A stretch of DNA of 64,000 nt, taken from contig JAXIVH010000018.1 of NCBI GenBank assembly GCA_036785325.1, positions 6,703,492 through 6,767,491 of the forward strand, given 5' to 3'. Shown in pieces: positions 11,367-23,188 of the stretch. The position numbers were made by a program, and so were the translations under genes. Source of the stretch: Urophycis tenuis (taxonomy: Eukaryota > Chordata > Actinopteri > Gadiformes > Phycidae). Every line of letters starts with the position of its first letter. The stretch's first letter is position 1. The notes under the pieces are model-generated. The model worked only from the letters and a program-made list of their open reading frames with translations. It searched no databases and was not told the origin of the DNA.

Positions 11367-11432
11367 CTCTTTGTAAGTCGCTTTGGATAAAAGCATCTGC
11401 TAAATGCCCTCAATGTAAATGTAAATGTAAAT
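11367..11432 (+). mobile_element. 5'-truncated SINE/LINE tail
   Basis: TTTGTAAGTCGCTTTGGATA and AAAGCATCTGCTAAATG are followed by (AATGTA)n. This is the same body motif as the SINE at 5.8-6.0 kb, in the opposite orientation and without a tRNA-like head. Confidence 0.75.
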
Positions 11433-13504
11433 TTGTGTGAGTGACTTCCATTGCTGTGACCCTCATGCATTTGTCTATTTATTTTAATAGCAAAAATCTG
11501 ATCATAATGATTATTTTTCTGTGAATAGTTAATGATAAATGACATTCAAATCCAATACAACACATGTTCTTGATACAGTTGACATACAATATTACCCCCT
11601 ATATATAATATGAACCCCCTCTTCTTCTGTGAACAGCCTCTCTGTTACCATAGAAGTGCCTCATTGTTGTTGAGCTTCAGACAGAGAAACAAACCTTTCA
11701 TGTGTGTCTTCCTCTGGGTTTGGTCTCCTTCTACACAGCACAAGCAATTCATTGTTCAACGTGTCCCTCTTTCCATAACAGATAAGGGACAAGCTTATTC
11801 AACAAAGAAAACCCTGAAATACTGATCAAATGAGAGTGACAAGTCCTTTCTATACATATGGTAGCGTGCAGATGTCGTCGAGAGTCAAGCGATTCTTTTC
11901 AAGGCAAAACAGTTAACTAAGCATGAAAAATAACGTGAAATTATACTTTTAAATGTAACCTTCTCTGGAAGAGAGATGGATGTAGCAGAGCTTGTGGGAG
12001 GGAGGGTGTTTATAATGACTACTTAACATTAATGGATGGACTGACTTTTAATTTTGGCACATACCCAAGGTAGTGTGAACCTGAAGATAAATCAGCAGGC
12101 AAGGCAGAATTTCCGGTGGGAGTATTTAATGATTCGGTGAACACAAGAGAGCTGATGTAAATCACAGAGGTGCTGAAAGGCTGATGTTTGCCAACCTTCA
12201 AAACAATACAAAATGGGTCAGGAGGAATCCACGTTGGATGTGACGCTACTTCAATGGAACACACTCCTTCCTTGCATGAATGAAAAAGAAAATGACTTTT
12301 GATTTGAGCCTTTTATCTTTCTTCCACTGGACCATGTTATTGCATTGGCATTTATATTGTGGTTGTACAAAGGTAAGCCAGCTAAGCTTATAATGATGCC
12401 TCCTAAATTTCTGTAGATTACATTCAAAGTCTTATAATGGCAATTACTGAGTGTGTGTGTCTGTTGTGTGCTAGTTGATCTTGTTGCATTATCAGTAATT
12501 TGGCTTTAAAGTCCAGACTAATAGCATGGCCCTGGCCAGTGGGCTTGTGATAGTTACTTGTTTCCATACCAACGTGATCTTGAACCTAACATCGCTTGTC
12601 AACCCAAAGCCACTCTCTGAGCGTTCACTGGTCCAACACCCCTATTGGCTGGTTGAAAAACCCGCAATACATCACAAATCTGAAGTTTCTGTATGCACAA
12701 ACAAAATGGATGAAATTGGCATTAGGAAATTAGATGAATTAGAAATGAGAAAGAAGTTAGGAAGTTATTGGATATTCAACTGATATTTCCACTCTGACTT
12801 ACAGTGATCTGCTGCGGGGAACACATGAACACAGGTATGAGTCCTGTGTGTCTGGCGGTGTGTTCCTGCCCAGGAGACCGGGCTTCCAGGTCAAGTTGTC
12901 AGGCAGCAGCACTCCTTTCTGTAGAGCCGTCGTCCGGTCAATATTTCTACACAATAGGAGAATTACAAAGTACCATAAACAATAGAACTAAAACCCAATT
13001 AAACTTGTTTCCACACAGATAGAGTGGAAACATTTATTTTATAGCCTGCAGGTTTCTAGCCTTTACAATAACTATGTACTATTCTATAACTACTTAGTGT
13101 ACACACCTAAAACCAGTTTTATAGCATTGCTAGCAGCGTTTTATATCCTCCATCCTTTTCTGACCGAGACAGGAAGAAAAAAGTGCCTAACGACCGTCTC
13201 CAGCGACAGCTGGTCGCTCTGTGGTCGTTTGTCTGTGTCCATAAGGCTGCCCTGCTGCCCTGCTTCCTGTCCCCCGGGACACGCCCACGCCTTCCTCCAG
13301 CCGAGTGGCGGTCGGAAGGCTCTATGCGTGACGTAGTATAGCCCGGGTTTGGCCCGCCTCCTCACGGCGTCCCCGCGGGTCTCATGAGCGGCCTGGGGGC
13401 TCGGTGCAGAGAGCCACTTCTCTGGCATCCTGCACTCGTCCCCTGGACCGACATTAACCCTCCTCCCTGCAGGCTCTGGGCTGGGAGGGAGCAGGCAGGG
13501 CTGT
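11433..13504. other. Unannotated spacer
   Basis: About 2 kb with no recognised element. From about 13.15 kb the sequence becomes GC-rich with several CpGs. Frames of up to about 95 codons there match no family I know. A 5' portion of the DIRS-like element could lie here, but I cannot show it. Confidence 0.45.
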
Positions 13505-13670
13505 CCGCAGTATTCGTGGCCCGCCCACTCGTCTCAGTAGGCCCGCCCCTCATCTCAGTAGGGCCGCCCCCTTGTCTCAGTAGGCCCGCCCCCTCATGTC
13601 AGTAAACCCACCCCTCGTCTCAGTAGGCCCGCCCCTCCTCGCAGTAGGCCCGCCCCCTGCTGTGGTAGCT
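13505..13670. repeat. 22-bp GC-box minisatellite
   Basis: About seven imperfect units of CTCAGTAGGCCCGCCCCCTC type. Each carries a CCGCCC core, an Sp1/GC-box-like sequence on the minus strand. It lies just upstream of the DIRS-like coding remnant. Confidence 0.9.
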
Positions 13671-13914
13671 GCTTGCAGATGAGCTCACCCCTCCCATTTC
13701 ACAGGCGGCCCCCCCATGGATCACACACGGTGGGAAGGCGATCGGGGCCGAGGAATACAGCGTATTCATAGACAGCGCTCCACAGCTGTCTGCTCTCCCT
13801 CTCTCGGAGTGCCATACGTTTCGGCGAGAGCAACGCACTTTTTGACAACACACTTAGGTGGGGACATCCCCTTCACTTCAAGCATCGTCCCCCACACTTT
13901 ATGGGGTTGGTGGC

Positions 13915-14330
13915 AAGCACGGTTCTTCTTGTCTCTTGGAGAAAGCGGCTGTGACTGTCATTTCCCTTCCTGTTCCTAAGATGTGTGAGAGAGGGCGATT
14001 GGTTCATATCCCTGGTTCTCAACAACGCTTACATCCACGTCGCCATTCTCAAGGCCCACAGAAAATGTATCTGCTTTGCCTTCATGGGCATGGCGCCCAA
14101 AGACCATCGCCTTCTGCTCGGTTCCTCCCTGACCCTCACCCTCCTTCTCAAAGGACGTTAAGTCAGCGCTGGGGCGACTAAGGCATCAAAGAAATGACTT
14201 TTTTTCGATCTGTATGATCTACTGATCCTCAGCCAATCAGAGTAAGCTGGGAGAAGAGGTACGATGACAGTGATAGATCATCTCAACTTCTTGGGCTTCG
14301 CCATCAATTGGGAGAAGAGCTGTCTGCTGG
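13915..14330 (+). pseudogene. DIRS-like reverse transcriptase fragment
   Basis: From 13997 the translation gives DWFISLVLNNAYIHVAILKA and continues HRKCICFAFMG. This corresponds to the RT motif A region, where DIRS elements typically have D-W-F-x-S/T-x-DL-x-DAYFHV-I. The first catalytic Asp position reads as Val-Leu here, so that residue is lost. Further on, FDLYDLLILSQSE (about 14.2 kb) sits where YLDDWLILA is expected, so the YxDD box is also damaged. FLGFAINWEKSCL at 14288-14326 matches the conserved segment after that box. At least two frameshifts and several stops separate these parts. The residues upstream (LLEKAAVTVI, about 13.93 kb) resemble the RT approach region. Confidence 0.8.
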
Positions 14331-14369
14331 CCGCCGCCGGCTGGTCACCTCAGGGTTCTGCCTCCACTC

Positions 14370-15055
14370 ACGATGATGATGATGACCCGCCTGTTGCACA
14401 TAAATGTGTTACAACTCATCAGCACATTGATGAAAATGCTTTTATATGCTTTTACACAGGTCCTGATCATAACAGACAGCATGCTAGTGGCAGCTCACTT
14501 AAACAAACAGTGTGCTCCTCTGCAGTCCACCGAGCTGGGGTACAGCTCTGTTCGTGGGCTCAGCAGAACCGGCTCAGCCTAAAAAGCTCTGCTTATCACG
14601 GGCACACAGAACTTCAGGCCGAACCTCATGTCTCGCGTCGGTTCTCGCCGAGACGAGTGGCAGTTGCAGTCCAACATTGTCCCACTGATTGGGCAGAGGC
14701 TAGGGACGGCTCAGGTGGACCTGTTCATGTCCAGAGAGGAGGAGGATGATGGGAGGAAGGCCTCTGCTGGAGACAGATGTGGCTGAACACACCGAGGCCA
14801 CAGGCCCTTTTGTTGGCGTTTCTGCTGCTTTGGCTGATTCCCCCTCTCGGGTTCGATAGGAGGAACTGTCGCTCACGCTTGTGGGCCTGGAGAGCTGTTC
14901 CGCCTCACGGGTCCCAGAGCTATTGCGGCGCTCTTGTGCACGGCATGCTTGGCCGGCGCCAGGCAGACTGGACGCCCCTTCACAGGCACACGGGACAGTT
15001 CACCACCCCGCTCCACCTGTCGGGGTGGATGTTGGTTTGGCTTCTGAGAGGTTGA
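14370..15055 (+). pseudogene. DIRS-like RNase H and downstream region
   Basis: HINVLQL at 14397 matches the HINVLEL start of the RNase H domain in DIRS/Gypsy-type elements. ITDSMLVAAHLNKQ follows where the TDN-x-A-x-x-x-INRQ segment is expected, with Asn changed to Ser. In other frames, WAQQNRLSL and then DEWQLQSNIV...AQVDLFMSRE (14652-14745) match the L-LWAQ and EW-LHP-V...A-VDLFASRE blocks that follow RNase H in DIRS elements. ALLLAFLLLWLIPPL (14.8 kb) matches the YAFPPLPLIPP segment. Successive blocks lie in different frames, showing several indels. Confidence 0.78.
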
Positions 15056-15083
15056 CTCTGCAGGGCAGAGGGCCGCCTGCAGC

Positions 15084-16060
15084 AGTTATCTCTGCTATTC
15101 AGAGTGCCCGCGTGCCTTCCGCCTGCTCCCTCTGCGCCGCAAAGTGGGGCGCTTTCTTTAAGTGGTTGTGACAGCAGTCACGTGATCTCATCTTACTGTG
15201 AGGTGAGGAGCGTGCTCCGTTTCCAGCAGTGCTCACTGCAGAAAGGCTTGGCGTGTTCCGCTGTCAAACGCTATGCGGCAGCTGTGTTGGCTATGTGTTG
15301 GCTGGCCCGGTAGGCTGTGGCGGTAGAGCTCTTTGTAGTCTTCCCCTGGTCAAAAGATTCTGCCAAGAGACTCTTGTGTGGGGCCAGACGTGTTCAACCC
15401 GTTTCCCCTGTGCCTACCCCATGCTGGGAATGTCACCACCGCTTTACGCGGGTTATCCAGGGACTCTATCAAGCCTCTTTCTCAAGCCCCTTTGGATGCT
15501 TTATCTTCAATCTTCTATCTAAAACGGCACATTTATTGGCTTGGGTTTCCGCCAAAACGTGCCGGTAAGTAGGCCGCTGTGTCTGTTAGCCTGAGCTGCT
15601 TGTTACTTCTCCGAGACAGCTCTTTCACGCTGCTTAGACCCCATCCTGCCTTCCTCCCTAAGAACATCAGTAGTTCTTTCTGGTCGAGGGATGTGTTGCT
15701 TCAGGCTTTCCACCATGCTAGCGGGCTGGCGGTAGTGCGGCAGGCATTGTGCCCGGTGCAGACGTTGGTGACGTTACCTGCAATGCTTTGTGTGGTACGG
15801 CCATGCTGCCAAGGGGCCATACTCTCTCTCAGCAGCGTCTTTCACGTTGGATGCGTCAGGGTGTTTGCTTAGCCTGCACTGGGCAGAGCACCACCGCTGG
15901 GTGTCGGAGCTCACTCTGCATGTGGCCGCTGCGTCCTCGGCTTTGTTCAGGGGCGTATCGTAACATGTACGCGGCTGTGTCATTGTCTTCCACCAGGCCC
16001 CTTTTTGTTACATGCTGGACGTGACCAGGGGCTCCCTCGCTCCCTCTGCCTTCCTAGCCC
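15084..16060 (+). pseudogene. DIRS-like tyrosine recombinase, frameshifted
   Basis: VISAIQSARVPSACSLCAAK (15085) matches the start of the SAM-like N-terminal domain (IQSARAPSTRSLY type). LLCGARRVQPV and LSKTAHLLAWVSAKTCR (15.37-15.57 kb) match the GARRLNP and K-TALLLALASAKRVGDL blocks. PHPAFLPKNISSSF and QALCPVQTL (15.63-15.77 kb) match the central P-PGYVPKV and LCPVRAL motifs. LSQQRLSRWM (15.82-15.86 kb) follows. The HxxR catalytic segment reads AHSACG, so its Arg is lost, but the nucleophile segment FCYMLDV (16003-16023) keeps the Tyr. The pieces fall in several frames with stops, so no functional recombinase can be made. Confidence 0.82.
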
Positions 16061-16080
16061 GTCTCTCCTGTAAGTCTGGG

Positions 16081-17224
16081 GTGATCGCGATTGACCAGTT
16101 CCTTTGGTTAGGGGTTATAACTGGTCGCTCATATCCTGTCTCCTTACCATTGACAACGTGTACTGTTAAGAATTTCACCCCCGACTCTTATCGAGAAGGT
16201 TATGTGTGATATCATGTGCTCATGTCAACTTTTAGCCTACCTTTTAGGCTGTATGTACATTGCAAGCGTTGCACACTGTGTGCTCGCCGGTAGGCTTTTG
16301 TTGAAGCCGCTGAAGGGACGTCTGAGGGCCTTTGCTGCTCTGTCGGTGGTTGGTGAGGTTTCTCCTCGCCCCACTGGCAGCAGACGTAGGAGAGACCTTG
16401 TTACTCTGCATCACCCTCTTTCTCATAGACTCTATGAAGTATGAAAGGTTTGGGTTCAGAGGTTACGGACTCTTTTCTCTTGCTCACAGCTTTGCGCGTT
16501 CTGAGGAGAACTTAGGGAGAGGGCTCTGCATGCAGCTTTACCTTAGGCCATCGGGCGAAGCCTGGACAGCATAGCCTACATGACACAGCATGATAGTTAA
16601 TGCTAATATGACTCTAGCTGTCTCGTAGCTGTCTAGTTTCCCACCTGCTGTCCCCTCCAGTGCTGAAAGGATATCGCGGAGGACGAGTGCTGCTCTGCAC
16701 CACCCTGTATACACGGTGCCGTGGGAAGGAGCGTTGATTGGTTGAAAATGGACATGCCTAGACGGCTACGCCTACAATCATACAACTAGAGTAGTAACAG
16801 CATAACTAGGCTCTGGCGTTGTCCAGCCATCGAGCAGCACGTGACCACGCCCTATGGAGGGCATATCTGTACATGTCTCACGGTGAGGATTCTCTGGGAT
16901 TAATTATGTTAGATATTATATCAATGTCAGCCATGACTAATAACCCTCTTTTGCTCAGCAGCTGCTGAGTCTTTCTATCTACAAAAGGACCTGCTACTGC
17001 CCTGATTCTGGACTGTGATTCTCAATCGGAGAATGTTTTTTTCTGTTAGACTCACTGTTTTTACGAGTTTCTTAGTTACCATACAGTTTAGTTTATGAAC
17101 CTTAAAGGTTCTAGTGTTTATTATTTTGGCCTGTTGCCAGTTGGATAATAAAGGCCCTTTAAAATACTTTGGACTCAGTGTCTCTGCACCTGGGACTGAG
17201 CTCAGCATCTGTTCCAAATATCAC
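16081..17224. other. Unannotated spacer, possible DIRS 3' region
   Basis: About 1.1 kb downstream of the recombinase fossil with no recognised coding sequence. An AATAAA-containing segment at about 17146-17152 (GGATAATAAAGGCCC) could be a polyadenylation signal of the element. I could not find an inverted partner upstream to define DIRS termini. Confidence 0.4.
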
Positions 17225-17347
17225 ACTGCTGAAATGATGAAGCTTGCATATTGTTTGAGTCTATGTCTTTGCGTAGTGTAGTTATCTGAGCTGTTATGTT
17301 TACTGTAGAAATTCTTTCAATAAAATCTTAGACCCAGAGATGACATT

Positions 17348-17378
<31 letters not shown>

Positions 17379-17640
17379 AAGAAGAAGAAGAAGAAGAAGA
17401 ATACATAGGTTTTATCTAGTGTTTTTCTCGGTACATAAAGACGCTTTCTTCTTGTTCTTTGGAAGAAACTATGCAGTGTTTATGAGGGGCAACCCAGAAG
17501 GTTATGTTCACCATTGCTTCATCAAAATCCATCCATTCTGAAGGTTAATTTTATATATACATTTTGTTTACCAAGATAATAGTGACAAATAATCTCAGCT
17601 TTTAAAGTTTTTAAAGGGTAAATGCAATCCATAAAGTTAA
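17225..17640 (+). mobile_element. Divergent partial copy of the 40.7-kb TIR element
   Basis: Two blocks resemble the element at 40.7-41.7 kb in the same order. The first is around TTATCTG(G/A)GCTGTTATGTTT (17.28 kb here, 41.0 kb there). The second is around CATTTTGTTTAACAAGATAA followed by TRATGACAAAT (17.56 kb here, 41.2 kb there). Between them this copy has a GAA trinucleotide tract in place of the conserved core. Divergence is high and no termini were found, so it is an old fragment. Confidence 0.5.
17349..17401. repeat. (GAA)n trinucleotide repeat
   Basis: About 17 uninterrupted GAA/AAG units. This is a homopurine tract able to form triplex DNA. Confidence 0.97.
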
Positions 17641-17689
17641 AGGGAGACTAAAACGATTTTCAAAAGACTACTGCACAACAATCCCCATG

Positions 17690-18490
17690 AACAACATGGA
17701 GATTGTAAACCTACTTAAGGGTCGAGGACATTTGGGAGTGAGCAAAAGATCTGGGGTCTGTTTCATATGAAAGAGGACTTTAAAGACTAGTACAATTAGC
17801 AACACGGAGGTCGTAGCCCTACAGGAAATGATGTTATTAACAGGTGACCTATGTGTCAAGGACACTTGGAAAGGAGCTAGAGACCTGGGGTCTAATATCC
17901 TCAAGGACATACAAGATTGTCCATTTGGTGGCTCTCTCAGAAGAGGTCATCAGAATGTAATAAGAAACACACCATGGGGGCACAGAATGACATTTATAAA
18001 CATTTAAACATTTATATTTCTGGTCTCTTTTATATGAATCAGGGTATGAAGTTAATAATTATCAATTTGGAGACTTTATTCCTACAATGATGCAAATGGT
18101 TGTTGGGTTGTCATCAAAAGATAGAAGAAAACATATTTTTGGGGGCCTAAAAAACCCAGAGGTAAGCTATATATATACAGTATATATAGAATATGGCCTC
18201 AAGGACATACAATAAGTCATAGGTATCTAGCCTACCCCTAGGTGTCTAAGGTCACCTTCCAATTGCAACACTGCCGGTAGGGCTAGAGCCTCCAATGTGT
18301 CACTTTAGCAGAGCTTCTGATGACCTCTCAGTGAAGGATGCATCGCTCTTTGTTGGACTAGAGCCACCAAATAGATCATCCTGTCTGTCATTGAGGCCCT
18401 TTTTTCACACCTCAGGACTCTAGCTCACTTCCAAGTGTCCTCAACCCTTAAGTAACCTGCTCATTGCATCACTTCCGTCCGCATTCCCCA
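17690..18490. repeat. Cluster of direct and inverted repeats
   Basis: A unit containing GAGGACAYTTGG, a YTAGAG-CCTG-GGT block, TTTGGTGGCTCT and GAGGTCATCAG occurs on the plus strand at about 17.83-17.95 kb and on the minus strand at about 18.31-18.46 kb. A shorter plus-strand unit is at 17.71-17.76 kb. A second block, CYAGCCCTAC-GG...GGTGACC, is also present in both orientations (17.81-17.85 kb plus, 18.25-18.29 kb minus). Identity is imperfect, suggesting an old fold-back or composite repeat. No coding potential was recognised. Confidence 0.7.
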
Positions 18491-18499
18491 CATTGTTAA

Positions 18500-19349
18500 T
18501 GTAGCCGAGTGGTAGGTGGAAGGCCAAAAAAAAAAAAAGCCCATAACAGTAGCCTGACAACGCCACCCTGGGGCCTAATGCCTCAGGGACATCTTTAAGA
18601 GATTAGGAAGTCTGATAAAACAACCAAATTCTCAGAGGTTCGTGTTAAGCACTGGAGACATGAATCCCATTCAAAGAAATCTTTATTAATCAGAAAACCA
18701 AAGAAAAGGTATCTGGCAGCAGAACATAAAACGAACAAAGAATAAGATGACAAATGTTCATTGGTTTTAACAGGTAGCTGGAGAGGGTTACCCGAGGGAG
18801 GCAAGCTAATGGGACGAGTGCTTCGAATTCCACGCTAACACACAGGAATTCAAACATTTTTAAAGTCATGCATCTGGCACAGCAAAGCCACAGCAAGCAA
18901 AAAAAACAGAACGACCACACATGTAAAATTATGGCTAACTACCACTAGGCAACTAGCCCCCCCCTCCTGGCCACCTCAGTATATTTAAATGAACAAAGAA
19001 AAATTACAAAACACAAAACCAAGACAAGATAAGACAAAACAAAACAGCAGCACGACCCACATTAGCACCCAGAGGAGCAGGCCGGGCTCCCTACACTTGT
19101 AGGTAGGTAGGCCACATTATCCATGCCCTGGTGCTAACAGGAAGGGCACCCAGTCAGGGCGCTGATGGTAGGCTCTGGTGTTCAAAACATGGCCCTGCCA
19201 GTACAACCTCCAAAGCTGCTTGTGACAAGCTCTTAAATAGGCTGCACTGGCACCAATTAAGTAATTGGGCCCAAGCCCCACCCCCTCATTAACTGAGGCA
19301 GGCCAGAGAGAACAGAGCAAGTAGACAAGTAGACAGTCTACCTGCTACA
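18500..19349 (-). mobile_element. Solo LTR, 850 bp, with target duplication
   Basis: The sequence is bounded by TGTAGCC...GCTACA, a TG...CA LTR with inverted ends, and flanked by TTAA on both sides (18496-18499 and 19350-19353; the next base, T, also matches by chance). Read on the minus strand it begins TGTAGCAGGTAGAC, has a TATTTAAG box (about 19231-19238) and an AATAAAG polyadenylation-like signal (about 18681-18687), and ends GGCTACA. A 4-bp duplication suits a retrovirus-like integrase, though 4-bp duplications also occur in other LTR elements. I saw no internal gag/pol sequence beside it, so it is a solo LTR. The family is unassigned. Confidence 0.78.
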
Positions 19350-19436
19350 TTAATGTTAGCAGTCTTTTGAAAAAAACAAAGAAATGATGTGAAGTGAACT
19401 AAGTGAGAGTTTATCTTATTTAACAAAATGTATAAA

Positions 19437-19480
19437 GTTAGTGGACAACCTGCTCTACCCACTGAGCTACTACTACCAAT
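19437..19480 (-). mobile_element. SINE head fragment
   Basis: The minus strand shows TAGCTCAGTGGGTAGAGCAG followed by GTTGTCCACTAAC, the A-box part of the same tRNA-derived head seen at 5.94 kb. The rest of the SINE is missing. Confidence 0.65.
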
Positions 19481-20192
19481 ATGAAGGGTATAGACTCATG
19501 TGAGAGGAATAGACTTCTAATTACTTTCCAAAGCTTTCCAATGTGTTCTGAATAGTCACTTATTCAAAATGAGTGCCAGTAACAATACAAAACGTTTTTT
19601 TGGCTGTAGTTTGTCTACAAACAGATACATCAGCACTAATTCCATCACTGTATTATGCACCGATAACACCAGTAGATCCCCCAGAAAGAAGCAGTCGACA
19701 ATCTAATTATCATCATAATCATCAGCAAACTCCCTTTCTGGATGAACAATGACGGCTTTTGAATTGAACAACTTGTCTGAATCTGGGTAACAAACACCAA
19801 TCTACAAACATCTCAGCATATGTCTTCAGAGCCCTCCGACCCCTCCAGCCCGCTGGGCCTTATTGAGGGGATCAGGTGGAACATCTCAACCAATCAAGGC
19901 AGTGATCATGATCTGCACTCTTAGACCTCCTTTGAGCATTTTAGATGTCCATTTTGTGATCCTTTTTTTTTTTTACCTAGTACTTTCATTGTGTGTGAGC
20001 ATAATGATTGGTAATGTTAAATGCACCGCACGCTGTTGCATTAGACTGCAAGTGTCTGAGAAGCACAATCCTCTCTTAGGAACAGCCATGAAGCTCAACC
20101 CCTACAGAGACAGAGCTACTCATATCCACACACACACACCGTGGTGTTATAGTATAAGTGTCCAGGAAGCGTGACCTTCTCTCGGACGCGGC
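19481..20192. other. Unannotated spacer
   Basis: No recognised gene or element; a short poly-T run lies near 19967. Confidence 0.5.
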
Positions 20193-20852
20193 TATCAACA
20201 TCAACCTGCCTAGATGGAGCTCCACACATCCACACACACCTTTTATCAACATCAACCTGCCTAGATGGAGCTCCACACATCCACACACACCTTTTATCAA
20301 CATCAACCTGCCTAGATGGAGCTCCACACATCCACACACACCTTTTATCAACATCAACCTGCCTAGATGGAGCTCCACACATCCACACACACCTTTTATC
20401 AACATCAACCTGCCTAGATGGAGCTCCACACATCCACACACACCTTTTATCAACATCAACCTGCCTAGACGGAGCTCCACACATCCACACACACCTTTTA
20501 TCAACATCAACCTGCCTAGATGGAGCTCCACACATCCACACACACCTTTTATCAACATCAACCTGCCTAGATGGAGCTGCACACATCCACACACACCTTT
20601 TATCAACATCAACCTGCCTAGATGGAGCTCCACACATCCACACACACCTTTTATCAACATCAACCTGCCTAGATGGAGCTCCACACATCCACACACACCT
20701 TTTATCAACATCAACCTGCCTAGATGGAGCTCCACACATCCACACACACCTTTTATCAACATCAACCTGCCTAGATGGAGCTCCACACATCCACACACAC
20801 CTTTTATCAACATCAACCTGCCTAGATGGAGCTCCACACATCCACACACACC
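20193..20852. repeat. 51-bp minisatellite, 13 near-identical copies
   Basis: The unit begins ATCAACATCAACCTGCCTAG and ends in CCACACACACCTTTT. Thirteen copies are almost identical; I see only single substitutions, such as AGACGG in one unit and GCTGCAC in another. Because 51 is divisible by 3 and the unit lacks stops in several frames on both strands, long repetitive frames appear in both directions. None has a non-repetitive domain. The high homogeneity suggests recent expansion or assembly from one template. Confidence 0.96.
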
Positions 20853-20932
20853 TCGCCGTCGGTGTCCCCAGTTTGGCTCACAGTACAACGTTCACGTTTT
20901 CTCTAAATCACGGTCCTATTATAGTAACGGTT

Positions 20933-21388
20933 TAGCCTGGCTGACGCGTCCACATCTCGATGAGATGGTGGTCTGGGAACCAGGTGTGCATTTTCTCATA
21001 TTTGAGGCGTGGTTTACGAATGCCTAGAGCCGTTTATTGGGCGGTACGAATGTCTATCAAATGGCGTCTGGTTCTTCACATGCTGCTTTGCGCGCGATTC
21101 ATAGCCAATTGCTACTAAAAATTAGCCACTAAAATTAAATTAATTGCTACAAAAGCTACTTAATACACTTTCTAAAGCTGCATCGAACGGTAACGTTGTG
21201 TCCGCTGCCATGTTGGATTAACACGCTACAAGCTTCGGTGTCGTGCATAGACGTCGTCATCGTATTGCTGCCCCCCCCGTTCTGTGATTGGTTCCCTAAC
21301 TCAGGGGAAAATAAGGGCGGTGGTTTCCAGACTGTCTTTGCAGTGAGAATGAAATCGTGCGCAAAGCAGCATGGGAATTCCCAGGCTA
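20933..21388. mobile_element. MITE, 456 bp, 8-bp TIR and 9-bp TSD
   Basis: The unit begins TAGCCTGG and ends CCAGGCTA, and is flanked by identical GTAACGGTT (20924-20932 and 21389-21397). An internal segment (CATGCTGCTTTGCGC, about 21078) is inverted relative to the right subterminal sequence (GCGCAAAGCAGCATG, about 21360), giving an internal stem. There is no transposase. An 8-10 bp duplication fits hAT-, Mutator- or Merlin-type DNA transposons; I cannot choose between them. Confidence 0.85.
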
Positions 21389-21397
21389 GTAACGGTT

Positions 21398-23188
<1,791 letters not shown>

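Larger units (their letters stand above)
13880..16080 (+). mobile_element. Degenerate DIRS-like (tyrosine recombinase) retrotransposon
   Basis: Three enzymatic domains characteristic of DIRS-group elements occur in the expected order on the plus strand: reverse transcriptase (13.9-14.35 kb), RNase H with the following conserved segment (14.4-15.05 kb), and tyrosine recombinase (15.08-16.06 kb). Each is split over several frames with stops. DIRS elements integrate with a tyrosine recombinase instead of a DDE integrase and carry inverted or split terminal repeats; I could not identify such termini here. The gag-like ORF and any methyltransferase domain are also not visible. This combination of a RT, an HINVLEL-type RNase H and an RFYMLDV-like recombinase end excludes Gypsy and LINE elements. 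It is clearly inactive. Confidence 0.82.

Noticed and set aside
20076..21027. Long frames on both strands (243-289 codons) with a 17-residue period
   Set aside because: Artefact of the 51-bp minisatellite, whose period is a multiple of three.
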